A stretch of 64,000 nucleotides of DNA from Streptomyces sp. Ag109_O5-10 (GCF_900105755.1 NZ_FNTQ01000001.1:8618001-8682000); one strand, 5' to 3'. Shown: positions 8,248 to 17,412, numbered from the stretch's first letter. Numbers and translations are program-made. The notes: generated by a model not told the origin, from the sequence alone.

Positions 8248-9393
8248 GTGACCGACTGGCTGCCGCTGAGCTCCGCGGAGCGCTCCGTGGCGATCGAGGT
8301 GCTCGTCAACGGACCCCTGTCGCGTACCGAGCTGGCCCGTCGGCTGAACCTCTCCCAGGGCAGCCTCACCCGCCTCACCAAGCCGCTCATCGAGTCCGGC
8401 CTGCTCGTCGAGGCCCCCTGGACGGGCGCCCCGGAGACCCGTCAGGGCCGGCCCTCGCAGCCGCTCGCCGTGGTCGCCGAGTCCCGGTCCTTCCTCGGCT
8501 TCAAGATCACCGACGAGATGGTCTACGCCGTCGTCACCAGCCTCAGGAGCGACATCGTCGCCCGTCTCGACCGGCCGCTCACCGGTCACGACCCGAAGTA
8601 CGTCGCCGACCTGCTGGCCGACATGACCGCGGAGCTCGCCGGCCGCCACCCCGCGATCGCGGGCATCGGCATCGGCGTCGGCGGGTTCGTGCGCGAGAAC
8701 GCCGTGGTAGGCGAATCGCCCTATCTGTCCTGGCGTGACGTCCCGCTGGCCGGGCTGGTCCGGGAGCGCACCGGGCTGCCGGTCGTCGTGGAGAACGACG
8801 TGGCCGCCCTGGTCGAGGCCGAGACCTGGTTCGGCGCCGGCCGCGGACTCGACCGCTTCGTCGTCCTGACCATCGGCGCCGGCATCGGCTACGGCCTGGT
8901 GCTCGGCGGCAGGCGGGTCCCCTGCGCCGAGGAGGACCGCGGTTTTGGACGGCACTGGATCATCGACCCCCTGGGCCCGCTCACCCCGCAGGGCGAGCGC
9001 GGCAGCGCCGCGTCGCTGCTCACCATCCCCAGCATCCGCTACCAGGTCCGGGCCGCCACCGGCCGCGACGCGTCGTACGAGGAGATCCTCGCCGGCGCCG
9101 CCGCGGGCGAGCCGATGGCCGCGCGGGTGGTCGGCGAGGCCGGCCGGGCGCTGGGCACCCTGCTCGCGCAGATCGCCAACTTCGTCATGCCGCAGAAGAT
9201 CCTGCTGGCCGGGGAGGGGGTCGGCCTGATGGACGTGGCCGGCGACACGGTGCGGGAGACGGTCCGCACCCACCGGCATCCGCTCGCGGCCCCGATCGGC
9301 CTGGAGACCAAGGTCTCCGACTTCCACGACTGGGCGCGGGGCGCGGCCGTCCTGGCGATCCAGGTCCTGGTTCTCGGCCGGGCCGGCGGCTGA
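8248..9393 (+). CDS. ROK family transcriptional regulator
   Basis: A 381-residue repressor-type protein. Residues 10-60 form a MarR/ROK-like winged helix (recognition region LARRLNLSQGSLTRLTKPL). The rest is the ROK sugar-kinase-like domain, with GIGIGVGGFV and VENDVAALVEAE. The zinc-binding cysteine cluster typical of ROK kinases is absent, as in many regulator members. The GTG at 8248 follows AAAAGGAA; in-frame sequence upstream to 8134 is unlikely to be translated. Its position opposite the Gfo/Idh gene suggests that it controls that gene in response to a sugar. Confidence 0.88.
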   Translation: MTDWLPLSSAERSVAIEVLVNGPLSRTELARRLNLSQGSLTRLTKPLIESGLLVEAPWTGAPETRQGRPSQPLAVVAESRSFLGFKITDEMVYAVVTSLRSDIVARLDRPLTGHDPKYVADLLADMTAELAGRHPAIAGIGIGVGGFVRENAVVGESPYLSWRDVPLAGLVRERTGLPVVVENDVAALVEAETWFGAGRGLDRFVVLTIGAGIGYGLVLGGRRVPCAEEDRGFGRHWIIDPLGPLTPQGERGSAASLLTIPSIRYQVRAATGRDASYEEILAGAAAGEPMAARVVGEAGRALGTLLAQIANFVMPQKILLAGEGVGLMDVAGDTVRETVRTHRHPLAAPIGLETKVSDFHDWARGAAVLAIQVLVLGRAGG

Positions 9394-9547
9394 ACTGCCG
9401 TTTCCGCAGGTGCGGGCGGTGCCGGGACGGCATCGAACTCCCACCGGCGCCCGACCTGTTGACGTGATGAGTAACACGGTCCGATATGTCCGTATCGGTC
9501 GTACTTACTCACGGCGCCTTCACGTCGAGCGGCATATGCTTCACACC

Positions 9548-9703
9548 ATGTCCACCACTGTTGAAACCGTCTCCGAGCGATCGGCCGACGAGGTCAACGA
9601 GGAGATCCGGGCCCTGTGGCTCCGGTCGGGCGGGACACTGAGCACCGAGCAGCGCGAGGAGTACCGGCGGCTCGTCCTCGAATGGGCGGCGGCGACCCCG
9701 TAG
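9548..9703 (+). CDS. Small conserved-looking hypothetical protein (51 aa)
   Basis: A 51-residue acidic, helical protein (AGTLSTEQREEYRRL-like region: TLSTEQREEYRRLVLEW). An in-frame ATG 12 bases upstream (9536) is an alternative start. A -35-like TTGACG at 9459-9464 followed 18 bases later by GATATG (9483-9488) could be its promoter, and a hairpin follows it. Short proteins of this type occur widely in Streptomyces; no function is known to me. Confidence 0.65.
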   Translation: MSTTVETVSERSADEVNEEIRALWLRSGGTLSTEQREEYRRLVLEWAAATP

Positions 9704-9736
9704 CAGCCGGGCCAGACGGCCTGACCGGCCCGTCCC

Positions 9737-9760
9737 GGGCACCTGCCACGGCGGGTGCCC
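9737..9760 (+). terminator. Hairpin terminator after the 51-aa gene
   Basis: GGGCACC (9737-9743) pairs with GGTGCCC (9754-9760) around a 10-base loop, 34 bases after the small gene's stop. There is a CTTCTC run but no U-tract, as usual for Streptomyces. Confidence 0.6.
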
Positions 9761-9803
9761 CTTCTCGCAAGACCTCGCGCGGCAGACCTCGCGCCGCCCC
9801 CCG

Positions 9804-11180
9804 TCAGCCCCAAGTGGCCGAGTAGTAGCGCTGGTACGCCTTGCGGTCCTGTTCCGCGCGGATGAAGCGCGTACCCACCAGCGCGATCAGACTGCCGCCG
9901 ATCACCAGCAGGCCCGGTCCGATGTTGCGGGTGTCCGTGAGCCGGGTGATGAGGCTGGTGTCGTCCCCGGTGACCGGCGCCGACGACCCCGGTGAAGCCG
10001 CGCTCGGCGCGATGGCGCTGTGGTTGGCCGACGCGGACGGCGCGGGCGTGGCGGCCTGCCCCCCGGCGGCCTGCTTCGTCACGATCAGCTGTACGTTCAG
10101 CGCGGCCATCGCACGCGTCACCGGCTGGAAGAACGTCACCCCGCCCGTGGTGCAGTCACCGCTGCCGCCCGACGTCATCCCCAGCGCGATGCCGTTGGAG
10201 AACAACGGGCCCCCGCTGTCGCCCGGTTCGGCGCACACATTGGTCTGGATGAGCCCGGTGACCGTGCCCTCCGGGTAGTTGACGGTCGCGTTGAGCGCGG
10301 TCACCGTGCCGTCGTGCAGCCCGCTGGTGGAGCCGCTGCGGAACACCTTCTCGCCGACCGCCGGATCGGCCGCCCCCGTAATCCGCACGCCCTGGCCGTT
10401 GCCGATGGCGACCACGTCGGCGTTGTCACCGGCCTTCCCGTTGGCGTACTGGATCAGCGAGAAGTCGTTGCCCGGGAACTGCGTGTCGATCGTCGTGCCG
10501 ACCTGCTGGCCGTTGCCCTGGCCCTCGTCGAACCAGATGGTGTTGGCGGGACCGCAGTGACCGGCGGTGAGGATGAAGTCGGTGCTCCCGTTGGTGACGT
10601 TGAACCCGGCCGAGCAGCGGCCGCCCGTCGACAGGATGGGCTGCGCCCCGTTCAGCCGGGTGGTGAACCTGCCCTCGGAGCGCTGCATCCGCACGAAGCT
10701 CCCGATGCCCGAGGCGACCCGGCTCAGGTCCGACCAGTCGGATGAGGAGACCGTGCTGTCGGCCTCCACCATCACCCGGTTGGTCTTGTAGTCCACCACC
10801 CACGCGGTGCCGGCCACCCGGGGCGCCGCCTTCAGCGTGGCGGTGGCCGCCTTGAGCTCGTTCATGCTGTGCGACACCATCTTGGGCTCGGCGCCCGCCT
10901 GCCGCACCGTCGCGGCGGCACCGGCGTCGGTCACCGCGACCACCGGCCTGCCGTCGGCACCGATCCAACTGCCCGCCGTACGGGCGGTACCGAGCTTCGC
11001 CACCAGCGCGGCACCGGTGTTGCCGGCCTCGGTCGCGGAGCCCGCGCTGAACGGGACGGCGGACGTGCCGGGCGTCTCGCTCGCCATGGCCGTGGTGACC
11101 ATCGCGCCCCCCAGAAGGAGTCCGCCGACCGCCGCCAGCTGTGTCCCCCGCCGGACGACCCGTCGTCGTGCGTGCCTCAT
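9804..11180 (-). CDS. Secreted S1-family serine protease with C-terminal membrane anchor
   Basis: A 458-residue protease of the streptogrisin/alpha-lytic type. A signal peptide (1-34) is followed by a propeptide (about 45-180) and a mature chymotrypsin-like domain. The triad is H208 (TAGHC), D239 (NDFSL) and S322 (GDSGGP), with cysteines placed for disulfides. After the protease come a Ser/Ala/Pro linker and a hydrophobic segment (GPGLLVIGGSLIALVGTRF), then a short basic tail. Soluble streptogrisins lack this anchor. ATG 11180 follows GGGAG; an in-frame extension to 11321 lacks signal-peptide character. Confidence 0.88.
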   Translation of the reverse strand: MRHARRRVVRRGTQLAAVGGLLLGGAMVTTAMASETPGTSAVPFSAGSATEAGNTGAALVAKLGTARTAGSWIGADGRPVVAVTDAGAAATVRQAGAEPKMVSHSMNELKAATATLKAAPRVAGTAWVVDYKTNRVMVEADSTVSSSDWSDLSRVASGIGSFVRMQRSEGRFTTRLNGAQPILSTGGRCSAGFNVTNGSTDFILTAGHCGPANTIWFDEGQGNGQQVGTTIDTQFPGNDFSLIQYANGKAGDNADVVAIGNGQGVRITGAADPAVGEKVFRSGSTSGLHDGTVTALNATVNYPEGTVTGLIQTNVCAEPGDSGGPLFSNGIALGMTSGGSGDCTTGGVTFFQPVTRAMAALNVQLIVTKQAAGGQAATPAPSASANHSAIAPSAASPGSSAPVTGDDTSLITRLTDTRNIGPGLLVIGGSLIALVGTRFIRAEQDRKAYQRYYSATWG

Positions 11181-11370
11181 CCATGGCTCCCGAAACCCCG
11201 AACGCGCGGTGCCTGCACCGCGGGGCCCTCCGGTCGTCGAGCGCCCTGCTCTCCATACGCGGGTGGCCCCCAGGGCGTTCACAGCGGCGGTGATCTTTAC
11301 GATCCCGTGGCAGTGCGGCACGGCCGTACGCCTCGTTCCCGGGCCTGCCCCGGCCGCCTATCTTGAGGCC

Positions 11371-12543
11371 ATGACCAGCATCCCGCAGGAGAATCCGGGC
11401 GAGCCGAACCCGCTGCGCGCCCTCACCCTCGACCGGCTGCGATGTCGTACCAGCATGAAATGGCGCACCTATCCCGAGGACGTGCTCCCGGTGTGGGTGG
11501 CCGAGATGGACGTGCCGCTCGCCCCGGCCGTCGTCCGCGCGGTCACGGCCGCCATGGAACTCGGCGACACCGGCTACCCGGCGGGCACCGGCTACGCCGA
11601 GGCGCTCGCCGCGTTCGCCGCGAAACGCTGGGGCTGGGACGGGCTGGACACGGCCCGCACCGCGATCGTCCCCGACGTGATGCTCGGCGTGGTCGAGATG
11701 CTGAAGCTGGTCACCGGGCCCGGTGACCCGGTGGTCGTCAACTCCCCGGTGTACCCGCCCTTCTACCAGTTCGTCGGGAACATGGGCCGGCGGGTGGTGG
11801 AGGCCCCGCTCGGCGCCGACGGGCGCATCGACCTCGACGTCCTGGAGGACGCCTTCCGCGGCCTCGGCGGAGGCCGGGCCGGCTATCTGCTGTGCAGCCC
11901 GCACAACCCGACCGGCACCGTCCACACCGCCGACGAGCTCACCGCCGTCACCGCCCTCGCGGAGCGGTACGGCGTCCGGGTCGTCGCCGACGAGATCCAC
12001 GCCCCGCTCACCGCGCCGGGCGTCGGCTTCGTGCCGTACCTGAGCGTGCCGGGCGCCGAACACGGGCTCTCCCTGATGTCCGCGTCCAAGGCCTGGAACC
12101 TCGCCGGCCTCAAGGCCGCGCTCGCCCTGGCCGGACCCGGAGCCGCCGCCGACCTCGCCCGGCTGCCGGAGGAGGTCAGCCACGGCCCGAGCCACGTCGG
12201 CGTCATCGCCCACACGGCCGCGCTGACCGACGGCACCGCCTGGCTGGAGGCCCTGCTCGCGGGCCTCGACGAGAACCGGCGCCTGCTGGCCGGCCTGCTC
12301 GACCGCCACCTGCCCGGGATCCGGTACCGGCCCGCCGAGGCGACCTACCTCGCCTGGCTCGACTGCCGCGATCTCGGCCTCGGCGACGATCCGGCCGAGG
12401 TCTTCCTGGAGCGGGGCCGGGTCGCCGTCAACTCCGGCCTCCCCTTCGGGACCGGCGGCGCCGGGCACGTGCGGCTCAACCTGGCCACCTCACCCGAGGT
12501 GATCACGGAGGCGGTACGGCGGATGGCGGCGGCGCTCGCGTGA
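11371..12543 (+). CDS. MalY/PatB-family PLP aminotransferase / C-S lyase
   Basis: A 390-residue fold-type I PLP enzyme. The N-terminal RCRTSMKWRTYP and VWVAEMDVPLAPAV are hallmarks of the MalY/PatB cystathionine beta-lyase group. Cofactor residues are D207 (ADEIH), the SPHNPTG loop (176-182) and the Schiff-base K240 (SASKAWN). The reaction is probably beta-elimination from cystathionine or a cysteine conjugate, although some members are aminotransferases. It stands alone, divergent from the protease, with a possible weak start context at 11371. Confidence 0.87.
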   Translation: MTSIPQENPGEPNPLRALTLDRLRCRTSMKWRTYPEDVLPVWVAEMDVPLAPAVVRAVTAAMELGDTGYPAGTGYAEALAAFAAKRWGWDGLDTARTAIVPDVMLGVVEMLKLVTGPGDPVVVNSPVYPPFYQFVGNMGRRVVEAPLGADGRIDLDVLEDAFRGLGGGRAGYLLCSPHNPTGTVHTADELTAVTALAERYGVRVVADEIHAPLTAPGVGFVPYLSVPGAEHGLSLMSASKAWNLAGLKAALALAGPGAAADLARLPEEVSHGPSHVGVIAHTAALTDGTAWLEALLAGLDENRRLLAGLLDRHLPGIRYRPAEATYLAWLDCRDLGLGDDPAEVFLERGRVAVNSGLPFGTGGAGHVRLNLATSPEVITEAVRRMAAALA

Positions 12544-12592
12544 GGTGTGACGCCCACCTCAGGCGTGACCGCGCGGCTGACATGATGGCCGC

Positions 12593-13348
12593 ATGCGTGT
12601 GCTGATGCCGCTTCCCGACCGGGACTTCGACGTGACCGAGGTGGCCGTGCCCTGGCGGGAGCTGACCCGGGCCGGCCACGAGGTCGTCTTCGCCACCGAA
12701 CGCCCCGGCACCCGGCCGGCGGCCGACCCCCGGCTGCTCACCGGCGTCCTGTTCGGGCAGCTCGGCGCCGAGGACGAACCCAAGCGGTTCTACGAACAGC
12801 TCACCGCAGCACCGGAGTTCACGGACACGGTCGGCTGGTCCGGCCTCGATGTCACCGGTTTCGACGGACTGCTGCTGCCCGGCGGCCACGCGCCCGGCAT
12901 GCGCCAGTACCTCGGTTCGCCCGAACTGCGCGACCAGGTGGGGAGGTTCTGGGCGCTCGGCCGCCCGGTCGGCGCGATCTGCCACGGCGTCCTCGTCCTC
13001 GCCCGCACCGGGGACCCGGCCACCGGGCGCAGCGTCCTGTCCGGCCGCCGTACCACCTGCCTGCCCAAGTACATGGAACGCACCGCGTACCTGACCACCG
13101 CGTGGCGCCTGGGGCGCTACTACCGGACCTATCCCGCCTACGTCGAGGACGAGGTGCGGGCCGCCCTCGCCGACCCGGCCGCCCAGTTCGAGCACGGCCC
13201 CCGCGAGCTCACCCGGCGCGGCACCGCGACCGACGACACGCACGCCTTCGTCGTCCAGGACGGCACCTATCTGTCGGCCCGGTGGCCCGGTGACGCGTAT
13301 CTGTTCGCGCGGCGGTACCTCGACCTGCTCGACCGAGCGCTCCGCTGA
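12593..13348 (+). CDS. DJ-1/PfpI family (class I glutamine amidotransferase-like) protein
   Basis: A 251-residue DJ-1/PfpI-superfamily protein. GLLLPGGHAPGMRQYL (92-107) provides the oxyanion-side loop, and C130-H131 in AICHGV is the nucleophile elbow. This subgroup includes glyoxalase III-like or chaperone-like hydrolases; the real activity is not readable. It follows the C-S lyase by 49 bases in the same direction and may be cotranscribed. The MITE and a composite repeat lie downstream. Confidence 0.83.
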   Translation: MRVLMPLPDRDFDVTEVAVPWRELTRAGHEVVFATERPGTRPAADPRLLTGVLFGQLGAEDEPKRFYEQLTAAPEFTDTVGWSGLDVTGFDGLLLPGGHAPGMRQYLGSPELRDQVGRFWALGRPVGAICHGVLVLARTGDPATGRSVLSGRRTTCLPKYMERTAYLTTAWRLGRYYRTYPAYVEDEVRAALADPAAQFEHGPRELTRRGTATDDTHAFVVQDGTYLSARWPGDAYLFARRYLDLLDRALR

Positions 13349-13405
13349 AGGCGCCGCGACCTGCCGTCCGTCGACCGCGGGGCCGTCGTGGCCGGCCGCG
13401 CGGGT

Positions 13406-13456
13406 CCTCCCCCAGCCTTCGGCCGGGGGCACCTCCCAGCGCCCTTCGGGCCGCGG
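13406..13456 (+). repeat. Composite intergenic hairpin repeat, copy A
   Basis: The element begins CCTCCCCCAGCCTTCGG and forms a hairpin of CCCCC (13409) with GGGGG (13425), followed by a second GC-rich stem around GCGCCCTTCGGGCCGC. Similar copies occur at 29064, 37727 and 49878. This one follows the DJ-1 gene and may also act as its terminator. Confidence 0.75.
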
Positions 13457-13463
13457 ACTCGCC

Positions 13464-13630
13464 TAGTGCCGCAACAGGCAACGTTCGCCCTGTCACGACG
13501 CCCGGCACGCACTCTCGCCGCACCGGCCGAAAGCCCAAGTACATCCAGTACGAGGACTTCCGGCCGGCACGCCGAGAGCACGCACCGGACGCCGCTCCTT
13601 GACGGGCAAACGTTGCCTGCCGCAGCACTA
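13464..13630. mobile_element. TA-flanked palindromic MITE (Tc1/mariner or IS630-like non-autonomous element)
   Basis: A 167-base element bounded by TA dinucleotides. The left end (TAGTGCCGCAACAGGCAACG) matches the reverse complement of the right end with about four mismatches over 27 bases; both share CAGGCAACGTT. The interior is also palindromic: CACTCTCGCCGCACCGGCC at the left pairs with GGCCGGCACGCCGAGAG at the right, so the whole element can fold into one long hairpin. There is no transposase. TA target duplication and short inverted ends are typical of elements mobilised by IS630/mariner transposases. The right end is only 10 bases from the next start codon. Confidence 0.82.
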
Positions 13631-13640
13631 GACTCCGGGC

Positions 13641-14036
13641 ATGGACGACACCTCCGGTACGGCCCTGGACCGGCTCGGCAGCGGTAAGTACCTGCTGGTC
13701 ACCAGCTACCGCAAGGACGGCACCCCCGTCCCGACCCCGGTGTGGGTCGTGCGGGACGGGGACGCCCTCGGCGTCTGGACGACCGCCGACTCCTTCAAGG
13801 TCAAGCGCATCCGCCGCCGCGCCGACGTCACGGTCGGCCCCTGCGATGTGCGCGGCAACCCGACCGGCGACCCCGTACCGGCCACCGCCGAGATCACCGA
13901 CGCGGTCACCACCGCCCGCTACCGCGGCCTCATCGCCCGCAAGTACGGCTTCTCCGGCCGTCTCGTCCTCCTCGGCAGCAGGCTGCGCCGGGGCGTCGAC
14001 GGCACGCTCGGCATCCGGGTGACCCTGGCGCCCTGA
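13641..14036 (+). CDS. PPOX-class F420/flavin-dependent oxidoreductase family protein
   Basis: A 131-residue split-barrel protein of the pyridoxamine-5'-phosphate-oxidase-like family. GKYLLVTSYRKDGTPVPTPVWVV and KVKRIRRRADVTVGPCD are typical of Streptomyces PPOX proteins that bind F420 or flavin. The substrate is unknown. The start codon lies 10 bases after the right end of the MITE, so any older promoter and ribosome site have been displaced. It may be read from within the element, leaderless, or silent. Confidence 0.83.
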   Translation: MDDTSGTALDRLGSGKYLLVTSYRKDGTPVPTPVWVVRDGDALGVWTTADSFKVKRIRRRADVTVGPCDVRGNPTGDPVPATAEITDAVTTARYRGLIARKYGFSGRLVLLGSRLRRGVDGTLGIRVTLAP

Positions 14037-14069
14037 GAAGGCCGAGGCCTCCTCAGGGCGCGCGGAGCG

Positions 14070-16838
14070 CTACGAGGCGTCCAGCACCGTGCCGGTGAGC
14101 GTCGGCCCGCCGGGCAGCGGGTCCCCGCCGTCGTCCGTCTGCCGGAAGATCACCGACTCGGCCAGTTCCGCGACCTGGTCCCGCACGGTCGGCACGGTCA
14201 CGTCGAGGTTCGTCTGTCCCGCGGGCACGTCCAGCCACAGGTACAGGCCGGCCACCTGGGACAGCGGCCGCTCCGGGTCGGGATCCGCGCCGGAGGCGTC
14301 GGCCAGCCAGCCGGGGTCGACGTCCTTGGTGGACAGTTCCGTGCCGCCGCTGCCGACCGGCACCGGCACGAACAGCGCGCCGATGTCCGTGTCCGCGGCC
14401 TCCGACAGCGAGATCCGCCACTTCAGGGCCGAGCCCTCGGTCACCCGGTCCGCGAGCGGAGCCACGGTGACGGTGGGTGCCGGATCGTCGTTGCGTACGG
14501 TCACCCCGCCCCGGTAGGAGCCGACGACCGCCTCGTGGACGGCCTTGACCAGCACGTCGTACGGCACGTCGGCGCCGTAGCGGGTGTTGCCCCGCACCTC
14601 GACCGGCACGTCGATGCCGTGACCGCCGGGGCCCACGGTGACCAGGCGGTCCTTCGCGGTACCGGTCGCCGGGTCGACGACGTACACCCGGACCTGGCCG
14701 CTGCCCCGCCCGGACACCCGCACCGGGACGTGGTAGGTGCGCACGCCCGAGTCGCCCTCGTCGACGGTGAGCCGGCCGACGTCGACGCGCGGAACTGCGG
14801 CCGCGCGGACCGCCGGGGTGCCCGGCCGCCAGCCCCAGGCGTCCATCAGCCAGGCCCGTCCGGATCCCGAACGCGGCGTCAGGTCGAGGGACGTGACGGA
14901 CCGCAGGTCGAGGCCGGCCCGGCGGGCGGCGGTGAGCGGCACCCGCAGTTCACGCGCCCAGTAGGAGGCGGTGCGTTCGCTGCCCGGCAGGCCGTCGGCG
15001 CGGACCCGGCCCAGCGTGGCCCGCCGGCCACGGCTGTCGGATACGGACACGTCGAGGGCAGTGCCCCGGGAGTTCGGCGGCACGAAGACCCGCAGCGCGA
15101 GCGCGTCGGCACCGAAGAGCGAGACCGGCCGCGCCACCCGGACACGGGCCGGGGACCCGGCGGACGTCCAGTGCAGCGCGATCGCGTGCCGGCCCGCCTC
15201 CCGTCCCGTCTCCCACTGCGCGAAGTGCGGCGAGACACCCGTGGCGCCCTCGCCCAGGCAGGCCACCGCCGGGTCGGGATCGACCGCCGAACACAGCCGG
15301 CCACCGGTCACCGTCACCTTGCCGTCCGGCAGGAACCCGGCACCGCGGTTCGCGCCGACCGCGTGCGCGAGCACCCGCGCCGGGTCCGCCGACGGCGCCC
15401 GCCGTCCCGAACCGTCCAGCAGCGGACGGATCTTGTCGTCGCCCGCGACGAACAGCCGGGCCGCCGCCGCGATGTACGTCGAGCCCGCCCGGTGCTGCTG
15501 GTCGGCGGTCAGCCGGGTCGCGGCCCGCGGGGAGCAGACCGGGTCCGGGTGGTCCGGGTCGTCGGAGAAGTCGTCCTCCGCGGGGGCCTGCGCCTGTCCA
15601 GGCGTCCACTCGGTGTTGAAGAAGTTGTGGTCGGCGCCGGTCACGTACACCGCGCTGTGCAGGGCCTTGCCCGTGCTGACCGCGCGGGTGCCGTCGACGT
15701 ACACCTCGCCCTGGAGGTCGGAGACGTCCCCGTCGCAGCCGGGCAGGACCGTGAGCGACGGCACGTCCGGCACCGGGTTCTGGCCGAAGACGGTCGGGCC
15801 GATCAGGACGGTCCCGCTGACGTGCCAGCGCACTCTGCCGTGGTAGCCGTCCTGGCCGGCCGGCGGCGGGTACAGGCTGTCCAGCGCCGCCCGGTTGACG
15901 CCCTCGCCGCCCCGCGAGTGGCCGATCAGCAGCACCCGGGAGAGGTCGGCGCGGGGCGCCTCGCGCACGACCGGGGGTGCGTGGCGCGGGTCGCGCGCCC
16001 AGTCGGCCCAGTGCGCGAGGTGCAGCCGGATCAGGGAGGAACGGGCCTGCGCACCGCCGTCCTCGGCCTGCCAGTCCTGGCCGTTGATCCCGTTGGCCGA
16101 GATCGACACCGTCACATAGCCCTGGGAGGCCAGCAGTCGCTGGTCACGCAGATAGCCCCGGTGGCTCGGTACCGGGAGCGTCCCGGCCGGGCACGGCCAG
16201 GCGCCGGAGGCGTCTTCGGAGCCGCCGTGCGGGGCGTAGCAGGTGGCATGGCGGCCGTGCAGGAACAGGGCGAGCGGGCGGGCCCCGGAGATCCCGGTGG
16301 GCGCGACCACCACGGCCTGCATCTCGACCGGGACGGAGAACCCGGGCAGCCGCACCGACGCGAGTCGGTACGAGCCCGTCCTCGTGCGGTACGGGCCGGG
16401 CCTGCCCGGGTCCACCGGATTCGCGGGCAGCTGCGCCGGGGGCCGGACCGCCGCCGAGGGCCCGGACACGGCAGCGCCCGGTCGGCTGTCCAGCCGGCGT
16501 CCGCCGGACCAGACCTGAAGGTTCTTCAGCGCTCCCGTGCGCGCCCCGTCCAGGCCGAGCCGGAAGGTGTGCCCGTCCCGTTCCGGTTTCGGCACCCCCA
16601 ACAGCCGCCCGTCCGCACGGAATTCGACCCGCGCGTCCCCCATCGGCACCCGTCTGCCGGACCGCCACACCAACTGGGGCGCCTGCCGTCCCCGGTCGAT
16701 GTGCCAGCCCGGCGGCAGCTTGCCGTCGGACACGGCTGCGGCCGGGGCCTGTTGAGCGTGCGCCGTGGTACCGGACACTCCTCCCGCGAGCGCGAGCACC
16801 GCCGCCGCGGTGACCCATATGCGCCGGGTACGGACCAA
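14070..16838 (-). CDS. Large secreted alpha/beta-hydrolase with C-terminal Calx-beta-like domain
   Basis: A 922-residue exported protein with a signal peptide ending near AHAQ (25-29). Residues 150-450 form an alpha/beta-hydrolase domain: LFLHGRHATCY gives the oxyanion region and GHSRGG (306-311) carries nucleophile S308. A middle beta-rich segment (about 530-680) resembles a carbohydrate-binding fold. Residues 690-920 resemble Calx-beta repeats (VDEGDSGVRTYHVPVRVSG, then RVTEGSALKWRISLSEAA). It is probably an extracellular esterase or lipase-like hydrolase. It is monocistronic; the substrate is unknown. Confidence 0.82.
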   Translation of the reverse strand: MVRTRRIWVTAAAVLALAGGVSGTTAHAQQAPAAAVSDGKLPPGWHIDRGRQAPQLVWRSGRRVPMGDARVEFRADGRLLGVPKPERDGHTFRLGLDGARTGALKNLQVWSGGRRLDSRPGAAVSGPSAAVRPPAQLPANPVDPGRPGPYRTRTGSYRLASVRLPGFSVPVEMQAVVVAPTGISGARPLALFLHGRHATCYAPHGGSEDASGAWPCPAGTLPVPSHRGYLRDQRLLASQGYVTVSISANGINGQDWQAEDGGAQARSSLIRLHLAHWADWARDPRHAPPVVREAPRADLSRVLLIGHSRGGEGVNRAALDSLYPPPAGQDGYHGRVRWHVSGTVLIGPTVFGQNPVPDVPSLTVLPGCDGDVSDLQGEVYVDGTRAVSTGKALHSAVYVTGADHNFFNTEWTPGQAQAPAEDDFSDDPDHPDPVCSPRAATRLTADQQHRAGSTYIAAAARLFVAGDDKIRPLLDGSGRRAPSADPARVLAHAVGANRGAGFLPDGKVTVTGGRLCSAVDPDPAVACLGEGATGVSPHFAQWETGREAGRHAIALHWTSAGSPARVRVARPVSLFGADALALRVFVPPNSRGTALDVSVSDSRGRRATLGRVRADGLPGSERTASYWARELRVPLTAARRAGLDLRSVTSLDLTPRSGSGRAWLMDAWGWRPGTPAVRAAAVPRVDVGRLTVDEGDSGVRTYHVPVRVSGRGSGQVRVYVVDPATGTAKDRLVTVGPGGHGIDVPVEVRGNTRYGADVPYDVLVKAVHEAVVGSYRGGVTVRNDDPAPTVTVAPLADRVTEGSALKWRISLSEAADTDIGALFVPVPVGSGGTELSTKDVDPGWLADASGADPDPERPLSQVAGLYLWLDVPAGQTNLDVTVPTVRDQVAELAESVIFRQTDDGGDPLPGGPTLTGTVLDAS

Positions 16839-16973
16839 TGTTCCTCCTCCTCGGAACGCGAGTGCGGGCCGCCCCGGCGGTTCCGGGGAGCCCCTCGCGT
16901 CCCGGAGGACGGGGAGCCGAGTCTGTGGGTTGCCTGTGTGGCGGGAGTGGCTGGATCAAGTGCCGGGAAACCG

Positions 16974-17360
16974 TCACTCGACGCCGGGCGGTACGACCGT
17001 GGCGTGGTGGTAGTACATCCGCCAGCCGCTCCGCTCGTCGCGTCGGCGCCACAGTGAGCTGTGCCGGGAACGGCGGTCGCCGAGGCGGGCCTCGAAAGTC
17101 ACCAGGACCAGCCCGGGAGCGAGGACGACGCCGGTCATGCCGGACGGCTCGTAGCGGGGGCCGGCCGCCGACGCGCCCGCCTTGTCAGGCAGTTCGGCGA
17201 TCAGCTGCTCGTAGCCGTACCTGCGGCCGGACGCGCCCACCTCCACGAACTCCGGGTCCAGCAGCTCTGCCGCCAGCTCCCGGGAGGCGCGCACCTCGGG
17301 ATCCATGAGCCGCAGCTCGCCTGCGATCGCGGCCTCGACCTGGGCTGATTCATCGTTCAT
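16974..17360 (-). CDS. NTF2-like / SnoaL-type protein with DUF4440-like fold
   Basis: A 128-residue cone-shaped alpha+beta-barrel protein. The pattern EAAIAGELRLMDPEVR, AAELLDPEFVEVGASGRRYGYEQLI and a C-terminal WRMYYHHATVV is typical of NTF2-like proteins of the DUF4440 group. Such proteins bind or isomerise small molecules, but no catalytic residue can be assigned. It lies 52 bases downstream of the OB-fold gene in the same direction and probably shares its TetR-controlled transcript. Confidence 0.82.
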   Translation of the reverse strand: MNDESAQVEAAIAGELRLMDPEVRASRELAAELLDPEFVEVGASGRRYGYEQLIAELPDKAGASAAGPRYEPSGMTGVVLAPGLVLVTFEARLGDRRSRHSSLWRRRDERSGWRMYYHHATVVPPGVE

Positions 17361-17412
17361 TGGCACATCCTCGCCCGGCGCCCCGGTCGCCGGGCAACCG
17401 CGTTCGCGACCG

